A stretch of 8,690 bases of DNA from NCBI GenBank assembly GCA_040383605.1, contig JBEIDF010000159.1:1-8690 (forward strand), written 5' to 3'. Positions 1 through 7,113 of this stretch are shown piece by piece (position 1 is the first letter of the stretch; each line of letters starts with the position of its first letter). A program made the translations under genes and the position numbers. This DNA is from M3007 sp040383605 (GTDB taxonomy: Bacteria > Bacteroidota > Bacteroidia > Chitinophagales > Saprospiraceae). Under the pieces are notes generated by a model. It saw only the letters and a program-made list of their open reading frames with translations, was not told where the DNA came from and ran no database searches.

Positions 1-2962
1 CGTACAAGGTCACAAGATACGTGCCGCTGGGGCCGGAGAAACCGGCCGCAGCCTGGTTGGCGTTGAAAATTTGCACCACCGGATTGTCCACCGTCCACTG
101 ATAAGTCAAAATATCCCCGCTGTGCTGGTTGACGGCAGTCAGTAGAAGGGTATCCCCGGCACAATTGCCGCCGGGCAGGGTCGCGATGCTGATATCCAGC
201 TGCGTATTCCGCAAAATCACCGTATCGCTCGAAACACAACCAAACAGCGTATCCGCACCGGTTACCAACACGCAAAGCGCGGAATCGAGCGGCAAGGCCA
301 GGGGCAACGCGGCGTCAAAAGGCGTGCCGTCGCAGAAAAACCACTGCACGTTCGTAAAACCCGCCGGATTTTCAATAGTCAGGCTCAAGGAATCCGCGCA
401 GGTAATCAGGCTGTCGCCCGGAGCAGCAATCTGAATTACAGGGCCTCTGAAAATAGTAACCGACTGCGTATCCAAACACAGATCAAAACCGCCAATCAGG
501 GTGTAGGTGATCGTCTCCTGCCCGCTCGCAAGGGCGGTAAAGGGAAAACTCGAGAGGTCTAAACCAGTCGTCGGCGACCAGGTATAGGTGTAGGCCGTAT
601 CGCCGCTCACACTGAGCAACACGGGCTCTCCGGCACAGGCGGAGTCGGACGGACTCACCGCAATCGAGAAAACCGGCGGGAAAGGCAGGGTAATCCGCAG
701 ATCGGCCGTATCCACACAGCCGGTATTGGTCCGAACAGCCAATTGGATATCCAACACGGCGCCGCCGGGATAGCTGAGGATGTGCGGCCCCAGCCCGCTA
801 AAGTTCAGGGTATCGTTTTGGACAATTACCGTCCAAGACCAGGATTCAAAATCGGCGGGCGGCAAAACAGCGGAATTGTCGTTCAGCGTAATTTTGACCA
901 AATTATTCTCGGTGTCGCACGCGCGCACCATCCAACTAATACCCGCCGTTAGTGTAGAATCGGAGGATACGGTGATCGGCGCCATGTAGGGCGCCACGCA
1001 GGAATCGTAGGGCGTGAACGTAACAATATAGTTGCCGGCAATGTCGTAGGTGTGCCGGACAGAATCGAGGGCGCTGCCGGTATTATCACCAAAATCCCAA
1101 ACGCCAGGATACCCGCTGTTGTTAATAAACGTCGCCTCTAAGCCGTTGCACAAGTCAATCAGAAAATCCGCCGGCGTCAGGCTGTCGGATGGCAGGATCA
1201 GCAGCGGGGCGGTGAGGGTGTCGGCACAACCCAGATCGTTGAGGGCTATCAGGGTAATCTGGTAGGCGCCATCGGGGCCAAAGAAGCCTGCAATCGGTTG
1301 CCCGTTTCCAATAATTTGCAAATCAGGCGGTTGTGCACTCCATAGGTACGTCAGGGATCCGCCGGACTGCACAGGCGCCGCAAACGCAAAGATCGTATCG
1401 GTCTCACAAGCGCTGCCCGGCGTCAATTGCAGGTCAACATCCACCCGGGCATTTAAAAACAAGGCTGTATCGCTGGAAAAACAACCAAACTGCAGATCCG
1501 TGCCCGTCACATACAGGCACAAAGCGGTATCCGGCGGCAGCGCCAGAAGAAAAGCAGGGTCAATTGGCGTGCCATCGCAGTAGTACCACATCACATCCGT
1601 AAACTGGGCCGGTTGCGCTATCTGAAGCAACACCGAATCGCCGCAGGTAACCAAACTATCGCCGGCGCCGGCAATCTGTATCCCCGGCGCGCGGTAAATT
1701 GTCACCGTATCCCGATCCACGCAAAGATCAAGCGCTGCAGTCAATATATACGTCGCAGTCTCCGTACCGCTCGCCACGGCACTAAACGGAAAACCGGATA
1801 AATCCAGTCCGGACGTGGGCGTCCAAGCGTAAGTATAGGTCGTATCTCCGGTTACGGTGAGCAGCACCGGCTCGCCCGGACAAGCCGTATCCGAGGGGCT
1901 GACCGAAATCTCCACCTGCGGCGGCACAGGCAGGGTATAAAATAACTCCGCCGTGTCCTTGCAACCGCTATTCGAGCCGACAACCAGCCGGATAATGCCA
2001 GATTCGCCGCCCGCCAAGGTCAGGGTATGCGGACCCTGCGTATCGTATTGCGCAATGCCGTTGCTCCAGGTCGTCAGCCAATTCCAGGAAGTGAGGACGC
2101 CTGGCGGCGGAACCGACGACTGATCCGTCAGTACCAGGGTAACCTGGTCAGAGTCGCTCGAACAATCGGTCAAAGTAAAATCAAAATCCGCCACCGGCCC
2201 CAGCGTATCAGAAATGCTCGCCCCGCCAATCGTGGTGCATCCGCGGTTGTCGGTCACAGAAACGGTGTAGAAGCCCGGCGCCAGGCTGGTAATGGTACTG
2301 CTGGTATCCGTGTTCGTCACCGGATTGGCAACGCTCCAGACAAATGTGTAGGGCGGCTGTCCGGACGAGGCAGTCGCCATCGCCGAACCGGTCGAAAATC
2401 CAAAGCAGGAGGCCTGCACACTGTCAAGGCGCACCTTGATCTGCTCATGCGCCAGGATATTGCCGCAGGCCACGCCCACGCAACCGGAAGTCTGATCCGT
2501 CACCGTTACGCAGACGGCCGTGCCGGCAGGGATGCCGGTGATTTGAATACCAGATCCGAGGTTTGGCGACCACTGATACGCGTAATTACCGCCGGCAGGA
2601 AGGGTTACCGCCGTTGCCGTGCCATTATTTACGCCCGGACAAAGCGCCTTGGTCAACAGCAACTGCACCTGCAGGCTGTCTGTCTCCGGAACCTGAATCG
2701 TCTGTGCGGCAGTTTGGCTGGCGGCGTCGGTCACCGTGACCGTGTAGTCGCCGGGCGCGAGATTAAACAGCGCAGGCCCACTCGCACCATGGCTCCACAC
2801 ATATTGGTAAGGCGCAGTGCCGCCGGCGGCGCTGACCTCCACAGCGCCGTTATTGCCATTGCAAGCGCCGGCAACAGATAACACGGTTATTTGCAGTCCT
2901 TGTGCTGACAAGGAACTGAGCCATGCGAAGAGGAAGAATGGAAAAAAAGATAAAAGTCTCAA
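1..2962 (-). CDS. Large SprB/PKD-repeat surface adhesin, N-terminal part (3' end outside window)
   Basis: The frame is open without a stop from 3019 to the window edge, giving 987 residues from the chosen start. That start is TTG at 2962, because the frame has no ATG and the sequence that follows is a good Sec signal peptide: MRLL, a run of F/L/W residues, then cleavage near LSAQG (residues 18-22). Three SprB-type repeats follow: GTAPYQYVWS at 48-57 with LAPGDYTVTVTD at 68-79; AYQWS at 128-132 with VCVTVTD at 150-156; GQPPYTFVWS at 201-210 with LAPGFYTVSVTD at 227-238. From about residue 257 comes a roughly 415-residue super-repeat with a classic PKD motif, WDFGDN at 622-627 and HTY at 637-639. 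Cysteine, Thr, Ser, Gly and Pro are plentiful and Lys is rare, as in exported Bacteroidota adhesins. Proteins of this type are usually T9SS cargo ending in a CHU_C/type B sorting domain; that end is not visible. It follows the PorE-like gene by 57 nt. The exact ligand or role is unknown. Confidence 0.92.
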   Translation of the reverse strand, partial: MRLLSFFPFFLFAWLSSLSAQGLQITVLSVAGACNGNNGAVEVSAAGGTAPYQYVWSHGASGPALFNLAPGDYTVTVTDAASQTAAQTIQVPETDSLQVQLLLTKALCPGVNNGTATAVTLPAGGNYAYQWSPNLGSGIQITGIPAGTAVCVTVTDQTSGCVGVACGNILAHEQIKVRLDSVQASCFGFSTGSAMATASSGQPPYTFVWSVANPVTNTDTSSTITSLAPGFYTVSVTDNRGCTTIGGASISDTLGPVADFDFTLTDCSSDSDQVTLVLTDQSSVPPPGVLTSWNWLTTWSNGIAQYDTQGPHTLTLAGGESGIIRLVVGSNSGCKDTAELFYTLPVPPQVEISVSPSDTACPGEPVLLTVTGDTTYTYAWTPTSGLDLSGFPFSAVASGTETATYILTAALDLCVDRDTVTIYRAPGIQIAGAGDSLVTCGDSVLLQIAQPAQFTDVMWYYCDGTPIDPAFLLALPPDTALCLYVTGTDLQFGCFSSDTALFLNARVDVDLQLTPGSACETDTIFAFAAPVQSGGSLTYLWSAQPPDLQIIGNGQPIAGFFGPDGAYQITLIALNDLGCADTLTAPLLILPSDSLTPADFLIDLCNGLEATFINNSGYPGVWDFGDNTGSALDSVRHTYDIAGNYIVTFTPYDSCVAPYMAPITVSSDSTLTAGISWMVRACDTENNLVKITLNDNSAVLPPADFESWSWTVIVQNDTLNFSGLGPHILSYPGGAVLDIQLAVRTNTGCVDTADLRITLPFPPVFSIAVSPSDSACAGEPVLLSVSGDTAYTYTWSPTTGLDLSSFPFTALASGQETITYTLIGGFDLCLDTQSVTIFRGPVIQIAAPGDSLITCADSLSLTIENPAGFTNVQWFFCDGTPFDAALPLALPLDSALCVLVTGADTLFGCVSSDTVILRNTQLDISIATLPGGNCAGDTLLLTAVNQHSGDILTYQWTVDNPVVQIFNANQAAAGFSGPSGTYLVTLY
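2..949 (-). repeat. Adhesin super-repeat, copy 2 (incomplete at window edge)
   Basis: Residues 672-987 repeat copy 1 with constant spacing. ACAGEPVLL starts at 775, YTYTW, GLDLS and FPF follow up to 808, and CDGTP is at 877-881. The last visible part, LTYQW and AAGFSGP, matches LTYLW and IAGFFGP of copy 1. The PKD domain that ends copy 1 would lie just outside the window. The copies are clearly homologous but well diverged, so the duplication is old or has been under diversifying pressure. Confidence 0.75.
950..2194 (-). repeat. Adhesin super-repeat, copy 1 (about 415 residues)
   Basis: Residues 257-671 of the adhesin form one unit. Its order is a VADFDF-type strand start, an ACPGEPVLL module (360-368), YTYAW (376-380), GLDLS and FPF (385-393), a CDGTP motif (462-466), an LTYLW module, and a PKD domain with WDFGDN (622-627). 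The same blocks recur 415 residues later, which sets the period at 1245 bp. Boundaries are approximate because the copies are diverged. Confidence 0.75.
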
Positions 2963-2974
2963 TTGCGAATTGCG
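2961..2974. repeat. Heptamer tandem repeat AATTGCG x2 at the adhesin start
   Basis: Two perfect copies of AATTGCG are followed by a partial third (AATG). They overlap the second base of the proposed TTG start codon (plus-strand caa at 2960-2962) and lie just upstream of the signal peptide codons. It is a very short array, so chance is possible. Confidence 0.5.
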
Positions 2975-2981
2975 AATGTTA

Positions 2982-3014
2982 TTGATTTCTGCGGGCTCCG
3001 CGCGTTCTGCGGGA
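2982..3014 (-). repeat. 33-bp dispersed intergenic repeat, copy A
   Basis: Read on the minus strand, this starts TCCCGCAGAACGC and ends CCCGCAGAAATCAA. It matches 28 of 33 bases of the plus-strand sequence at 7063-7095 with no gaps. Internally it is a degenerate tandem of CCCGCAGAA with an 18-nt period. It lies between the stop of the PorE-like gene and the adhesin start. Both copies lie between genes, as expected for a REP/MITE-like short repeat family. Confidence 0.7.
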
Positions 3015-3019
3015 TCCCA

Positions 3020-5860
3020 TTACGGATTGCGGTTTTCCTCGCAGGGCGCCAGTTGTGGTGTTTCGGGTACAAAAATCCGGGGTTTTATGACCACGCCGAC
3101 CACCTCCACGCGTCGTTCGTGGGAGGCTTCCGCGCTGAACACCGAGTAGCGGCGATCTTTAGGGTTTGCGCTCACGCTGGGCGGTGCGAATGCGGCGCCA
3201 TTCGGCTCGCGACCCACGCGCAATTGCGGGGTAGCGCCTTCGCGTAATTTGTTAAGACCGGGAAACCGTCGGAAGTGGTTATCCACGCAGGCAATTCGCC
3301 GTTCAGTCAGGTTAAAATTATAATCCGGTAAACCCCGGTTCTTTTTAGGGCCAAGCGGCGAAGCATACCCTTTTAAAATAATCGTCACCGTATCCCTGTC
3401 TTCTATCAGGGTGTTTGTCAGTTCTTCGGTAAAAATACGCAATTTCAGGTATTCCCGTTCCACGGAATCGCGGAAAAAGTTTCGCACTTTTGCTGCCGCA
3501 GCAGCCGTATCGGCGGGGGACATCCCGGCCGTATGTGATTGTACGAACTCCTCCACCCGCGGGGCATACACCTCGTAGGTTTCGTTGTAAGGGATATTCG
3601 TGGCGATGTCATACGAGCGCGGCACGGGGCGGTCGTTGTCAAAATACAATTTTATCGGAAAATAATCTTCCGGCCGGGCAGGCCGCAGGTATAATTGAAC
3701 CCGAAACGTGTCGGAAGGCTGGACGGTATATTCCGGTATCAAAAACTCCTGATCTCCGTAGTCCGGCCCGCGCTTAAACCGCGGCCTGGATGCGTACACA
3801 TGGTAGCGTTTGCCGTATTCCACATAATCGCTGTAAAGATTGCCGGTCAGGTTCGTAGCACTTTTATACCGATACCGGCCTCCTTTATTCAATTCTACCT
3901 GGCAGATGGTGATACTATCAAGCGGTTCTAAGGTAATTTCATGGAAAACCTCCACAATCAGAACGACGCCGCGCAAGAGGTACAAATCGCGCTCCAGCAC
4001 CGTATCCTTCTCTAAATCTGGATCTAATTGCGTATCCACCTGGGTACTGTCGCTGTAAAACCCGGTTTTGGAGACCCGAAATTGGTAGCGGCGGTTGAAT
4101 TCCAACGGAAATTCGTACGAGTTAAAGGTCTCCGAGTCTTTGTACACCGCGGCCGATTTTTCACTCAGGTTTTGCAGCACACCCTGGGTGTAGGCAATGG
4201 GCGCCTGATCCTGCAGGTTAAAGATACGAACACGCAGGGCGACGTTTACCGGCTGGAGGCGGTAGTTCTTTTCGAGGGTTTCGCAAAAATAGGGCGGCGT
4301 CTCAAAGGTGTCCCGGGCCGCAATAAAAAAGGGCGCATCCACCTCCGCCACATATTTCGTACCCGGCTGAAGTTTGTACATGATCCGCCCGCCCTGCTCG
4401 AGTGCCCTCGGAACTGCCGTCTTTTTGCCTTGCGCGTCGAGCAGGTAAAACTGTATGTCCGGATTGGTGATCAGACGGCCAGTTTTGGCATCCAAGGCTT
4501 GCACGGACACGGCGGGCTCGGTCAGGCAGGCCCGGTACAAATCGTAACAACAAATCGTGTCTTTTGAAAAAATATTGCCGCCGCGGTTGGAGGCGAAGTA
4601 GGCCGTGTTGTTATCCGGCGTTTTTATAAAACAAATTTCATTAAAGCGGCTGTTAATATTGTTGCCGACGTTTTGGGGCGGATCAAACCGCCACTCGGCG
4701 CCTTTCGCGCGAAAAATATCCTGGCCGCCGAATCCGCGGTGACCATCGCTGCTAAAATAGAGATGGCCGCTCTCCCGGTCGTAAAAAGGCGTGAATTCGT
4801 TACCGGGCGTATTGATCTCGTCGCCCAGCCGCACTGGCTCCCCGATGCCGTCGGCGCGGATCGGCGCCCCCCAGATATCCATGCCCTGGCTGCCGGGCCG
4901 ATTGCTGGCAAAATACAGAAACTGCCGGCGGTCGGGCAATACGGCAATCCGCGGCTGGGTGGTGGAATAACCCTCCGCGTTGATCGGCGCCGGCAATTTG
5001 ACGGGCGGCCCCCAACTCAGCCCAAGGCGCTCCCGGGCGTACAAATCGCAGCGAATATCAGCCTCGCCTACATACTTGCAGATCGTGTAGTAGAGCGTCT
5101 GCCCGTCCGGAGAGAAGGCGGCATGGGCTGTATGAAGATCGGGCTCGTTAAAACCCTCCACTTTTGTCAGAATGGTATCCGCCTCCAGCGCGGAGGAAAG
5201 TACTTTAATTAGCGCCCGTTTGGGCTGGTGATCGTCCTTTTCATTCGGAAAACTAAAAGAAGCATAGTACAGCGTATCCTGCCGGACATCCAGGGCATAT
5301 TCCGAGTAATAAAAATCATTCAGCCCGCCGCTCAGCGGTTCCAGAGAATAAACCGGCAGGGGCGCCGCCCCGGGCGCTTGTACCCAGCGGATGTCATCCA
5401 ACCCTTTTTGCGCCTCGGCACGCAACTCGGTACCCACACCCGAACCAGTCAGCAGGCGCTGGTACAGATTTTCCGCACCCGCCAAATCACCGCGCAACAT
5501 CTTAATCGCAGCCAGCCGATATAGCACCTCCGGATCGTTTTTTCGAGCCTCCAAAGAGAGCAGGCCGGTATAGGCTTTTTCGGATTCCGCCAGCAAATAC
5601 ACCGCCGCCGCCGCATCGCCATAGCCGTCGTAAGCCTTCGCGTTGGCGCTGTCTGAGGCGATCGCCAGACCGTAATATTTCATGGCGGCAAAAAAATCAA
5701 GTCCTTGTATAGACTTATCCCCGCGCCGCTCCAGTGCGTCCGCCTTCGCGCCACGCCCAAGGCCGCCGCCGATCTTATCCACGTTGGTATCCTTCTGCTG
5801 CGCCTGCGCTGCTGCCTGGCACAAGAACATCCATATTATAAGATGTGCAATCTTCGACAT
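3020..5860 (-). CDS. PorE-like T9SS-associated protein (TPR, PD40 propeller, OmpA-like domain)
   Basis: The 946-aa product starts at ATG 5860, with a signal peptide ending near AAAQA (residues 16-20). Residues about 40-155 are TPR-like helices. PD40/WD40-like propeller repeats follow: AFSPDGQTLYYT (about 248), FLYFASNRPGSQGMDIW (about 314), HLYFSSDGHRGFGGQDIF (about 366) and TAYFASNRGGN (about 419). Residues about 448-730 are several beta-sandwich, CRD/Ig-like modules. An OmpA-like peptidoglycan-binding domain spans about 733-925: KLYFDNDRP (737-745), GYASPLG (831-837), YNFNLTERRIACV (847-859) and RRVEVVGV (916-923). This order matches PorE of the Porphyromonas T9SS, which tethers the machine to peptidoglycan, but the protein is longer than I recall PorE being. 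It starts 22 nt after the PorP-like stop, suggesting one operon. It could be a paralogue dedicated to the downstream adhesin rather than core PorE. No lipobox is evident, so a soluble periplasmic form is likelier than a lipoprotein. Confidence 0.92.
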   Translation of the reverse strand: MSKIAHLIIWMFLCQAAAQAQQKDTNVDKIGGGLGRGAKADALERRGDKSIQGLDFFAAMKYYGLAIASDSANAKAYDGYGDAAAAVYLLAESEKAYTGLLSLEARKNDPEVLYRLAAIKMLRGDLAGAENLYQRLLTGSGVGTELRAEAQKGLDDIRWVQAPGAAPLPVYSLEPLSGGLNDFYYSEYALDVRQDTLYYASFSFPNEKDDHQPKRALIKVLSSALEADTILTKVEGFNEPDLHTAHAAFSPDGQTLYYTICKYVGEADIRCDLYARERLGLSWGPPVKLPAPINAEGYSTTQPRIAVLPDRRQFLYFASNRPGSQGMDIWGAPIRADGIGEPVRLGDEINTPGNEFTPFYDRESGHLYFSSDGHRGFGGQDIFRAKGAEWRFDPPQNVGNNINSRFNEICFIKTPDNNTAYFASNRGGNIFSKDTICCYDLYRACLTEPAVSVQALDAKTGRLITNPDIQFYLLDAQGKKTAVPRALEQGGRIMYKLQPGTKYVAEVDAPFFIAARDTFETPPYFCETLEKNYRLQPVNVALRVRIFNLQDQAPIAYTQGVLQNLSEKSAAVYKDSETFNSYEFPLEFNRRYQFRVSKTGFYSDSTQVDTQLDPDLEKDTVLERDLYLLRGVVLIVEVFHEITLEPLDSITICQVELNKGGRYRYKSATNLTGNLYSDYVEYGKRYHVYASRPRFKRGPDYGDQEFLIPEYTVQPSDTFRVQLYLRPARPEDYFPIKLYFDNDRPVPRSYDIATNIPYNETYEVYAPRVEEFVQSHTAGMSPADTAAAAAKVRNFFRDSVEREYLKLRIFTEELTNTLIEDRDTVTIILKGYASPLGPKKNRGLPDYNFNLTERRIACVDNHFRRFPGLNKLREGATPQLRVGREPNGAAFAPPSVSANPKDRRYSVFSAEASHERRVEVVGVVIKPRIFVPETPQLAPCEENRNP

Positions 5861-5882
5861 ATTATTTTTGGAAACAACGTGA

Positions 5883-6923
5883 TTAAATAATTGGACAAGA
5901 TTTGAACGGCGCAGGCTTGACGCGGTACAAGCGGTACACGAGGGACAACTCCGGTCCGCCCCGCCGCTCCGTAGCCACTTTAAACTGCGATACGTTAATA
6001 TCGTATGAAAATCCCAGTACCCAGGTCTTCCAGTGCGCCTCCAAATGCGGTATCACCGCATCGTTAAACCGCGACCGATAATTGACGCCCAATTGCAACG
6101 CCAACTCCTTATAACTCTCGCGCACCAGGTGCACGCGCCCCGCAATGCCCCACAAGGTCTGCTCGTACCCACCCTGCCGTTGGTACACCGCCAATCCAAC
6201 CGCATCCAAATCCGCCGATACCTGCACCGCCCCCATGATGTACACCGCCGTCCGCATGCCTAAGCGAATATCTTCGCCGGTCTCCCAAAAATCAAAATCC
6301 GGCCGGTTAAAATGATGAAACGCCAAGCCTGCGTCCACCTTGCTGCGCGTCACAATTCCCTGATAACGGTAGTTTAATCCCGCATTCAAATCAAAATACC
6401 GCAAAGGCGGACCAATATTGAGCAAATCCTCCATCGTCGGGGCGGACGGATCGAAAATGCCGCCTACCCACTGCGCGTCCGTGGTCAGGTTCGCCGTGGA
6501 AAGCGACCGCTGGCCAAAAGCCGGCATCAAACCCACCGATAAGTAATGGTTCTGCGCAATCGGGCGGACGTAACTCACCGGCAGGCCGACCCGAATCGTC
6601 GTCAACTTGAGCGCACCCTGCTGGTCAAAATTTAGCAGCAACCCGCCCGTAAAATACTGGTCGTATCGCTGCTTCTGATGATAAAACTTGCGCTCAACAC
6701 TCCCGGAAAAGGTCGTGTACGGCACGCGCACGCTCCGCCACTGGTCGCGCAGGTTCACCGCCGCCCGTACGTCCCCGCCAAAAATTCCCGCTAAACCCGG
6801 ACTCACCACCAGCGGCGCATTCGCCAGTTGCGAAAAATGCAGATCCTGCGATTGCACGGCTGGAAGCGCCCAAAACAGGCACACGGCCAGAACGCTATTC
6901 CGGAAAAAACTCCCTTTTCTCAC
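5883..6923 (-). CDS. PorP/SprF-family type IX secretion outer-membrane protein
   Basis: The product has 346 residues and begins at GTG 6923; an in-frame TAA lies five codons upstream and no ATG is available. The N-terminus is a signal peptide (MRKGSFFRN, a hydrophobic core, cleavage near AVQS|Q), followed directly by the family's N-terminal signature, here QDLHFSQLANAPLVVSPGLAG split across residues 26-46. The rest alternates short amphipathic beta-strands rich in Tyr, Phe and Gly (FTGGLLLNFD, LSVGLMPAFGQ, LNAGLNYRYQG, WVLGFSYDINVS), as expected of an outer-membrane barrel. PorP/SprF proteins work in the T9SS; SprF is needed for surface display of the SprB adhesin in Flavobacterium. Bacteroidota carry many paralogues, often next to their cargo, so this one probably serves the adhesin encoded two genes downstream. 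Specificity is inferred from context only. Confidence 0.93.
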   Translation of the reverse strand: MRKGSFFRNSVLAVCLFWALPAVQSQDLHFSQLANAPLVVSPGLAGIFGGDVRAAVNLRDQWRSVRVPYTTFSGSVERKFYHQKQRYDQYFTGGLLLNFDQQGALKLTTIRVGLPVSYVRPIAQNHYLSVGLMPAFGQRSLSTANLTTDAQWVGGIFDPSAPTMEDLLNIGPPLRYFDLNAGLNYRYQGIVTRSKVDAGLAFHHFNRPDFDFWETGEDIRLGMRTAVYIMGAVQVSADLDAVGLAVYQRQGGYEQTLWGIAGRVHLVRESYKELALQLGVNYRSRFNDAVIPHLEAHWKTWVLGFSYDINVSQFKVATERRGGPELSLVYRLYRVKPAPFKSCPII

Positions 6924-6936
6924 AAATACATGATTT

Positions 6937-6969
6937 TACATTTTTTATGTATAATTTTTAAAAAACATA
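6937..6969 (-). other. AT-rich inverted repeat before the PorP-like start
   Basis: Two 11-nt arms (6937-6947 and 6959-6969) flank an 11-nt loop. In a minus-strand transcript UAUGUUUUUUA could pair with UAAAAAAUGUA, with two G-U wobbles. The 3' arm ends 13 nt before the GTG start. It could be a weak leader hairpin or just AT-rich promoter DNA; it is too AU-rich and too close to the start to be a convincing terminator. Confidence 0.3.
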
Positions 6970-7038
6970 CACAAAAAACAATCTATAATACGATTCGCGG
7001 TGCGTAAATGTACTATAAATAGCAAAATTCATGCCCGG

Positions 7039-7056
7039 AAAAATGCGCCGCAGCGC
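7039..7056 (-). terminator. Weak intrinsic terminator candidate after the 154-aa gene
   Basis: On the minus strand GCGC, loop TGCG, GCGC is followed by ATTTTT. The stem is only four G-C pairs, so this is marginal. Its position, about 60 nt past the stop of the unknown gene and before the PorP-like gene, is right for separating two transcripts. Confidence 0.25.
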
Positions 7057-7062
7057 GAAATC

Positions 7063-7095
7063 TCCCGCGGAACGCAAGGAGCCCGCAAAAAACAA
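7063..7095 (+). repeat. 33-bp dispersed intergenic repeat, copy B
   Basis: The plus strand reads TCCCGCGGAACGC, then AAGGAGCCCGC and an A-rich end. It aligns to copy A (minus strand, 2982-3014) with five mismatches and no gaps, in opposite orientation to copy A. It begins 19 bp past the stop of the 154-aa gene, in the gap before the PorP-like gene. Confidence 0.7.
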
Positions 7096-7113
7096 CAGCC
7101 AAGCAGCCGATTA

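Noticed and set aside
1782..1964. 60-aa minus-strand open frame inside the adhesin
   Set aside because: It is in a different minus frame from the adhesin and has no features of its own.
2027..2881. 284-aa plus-strand open frame
   Set aside because: It is antisense to the adhesin frame, is rich in Arg and Gly with low-complexity character, and shows no domain; the minus frame reads clear SprB repeats.
2894..2924. ATG at 2924 as the start of the adhesin
   Set aside because: It is in a different frame from the SprB repeats and would need a frameshift; the TTG frame gives a continuous signal peptide and adhesin.
6978..7008. Possible promoter for the PorP-like gene: TTTA, 19 nt, TAGATTGT on the minus strand
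   Set aside because: The spacing fits but the -7 box misses the final TG of the consensus and the -33 box is imperfect; in such AT-rich DNA this is too weak to list.
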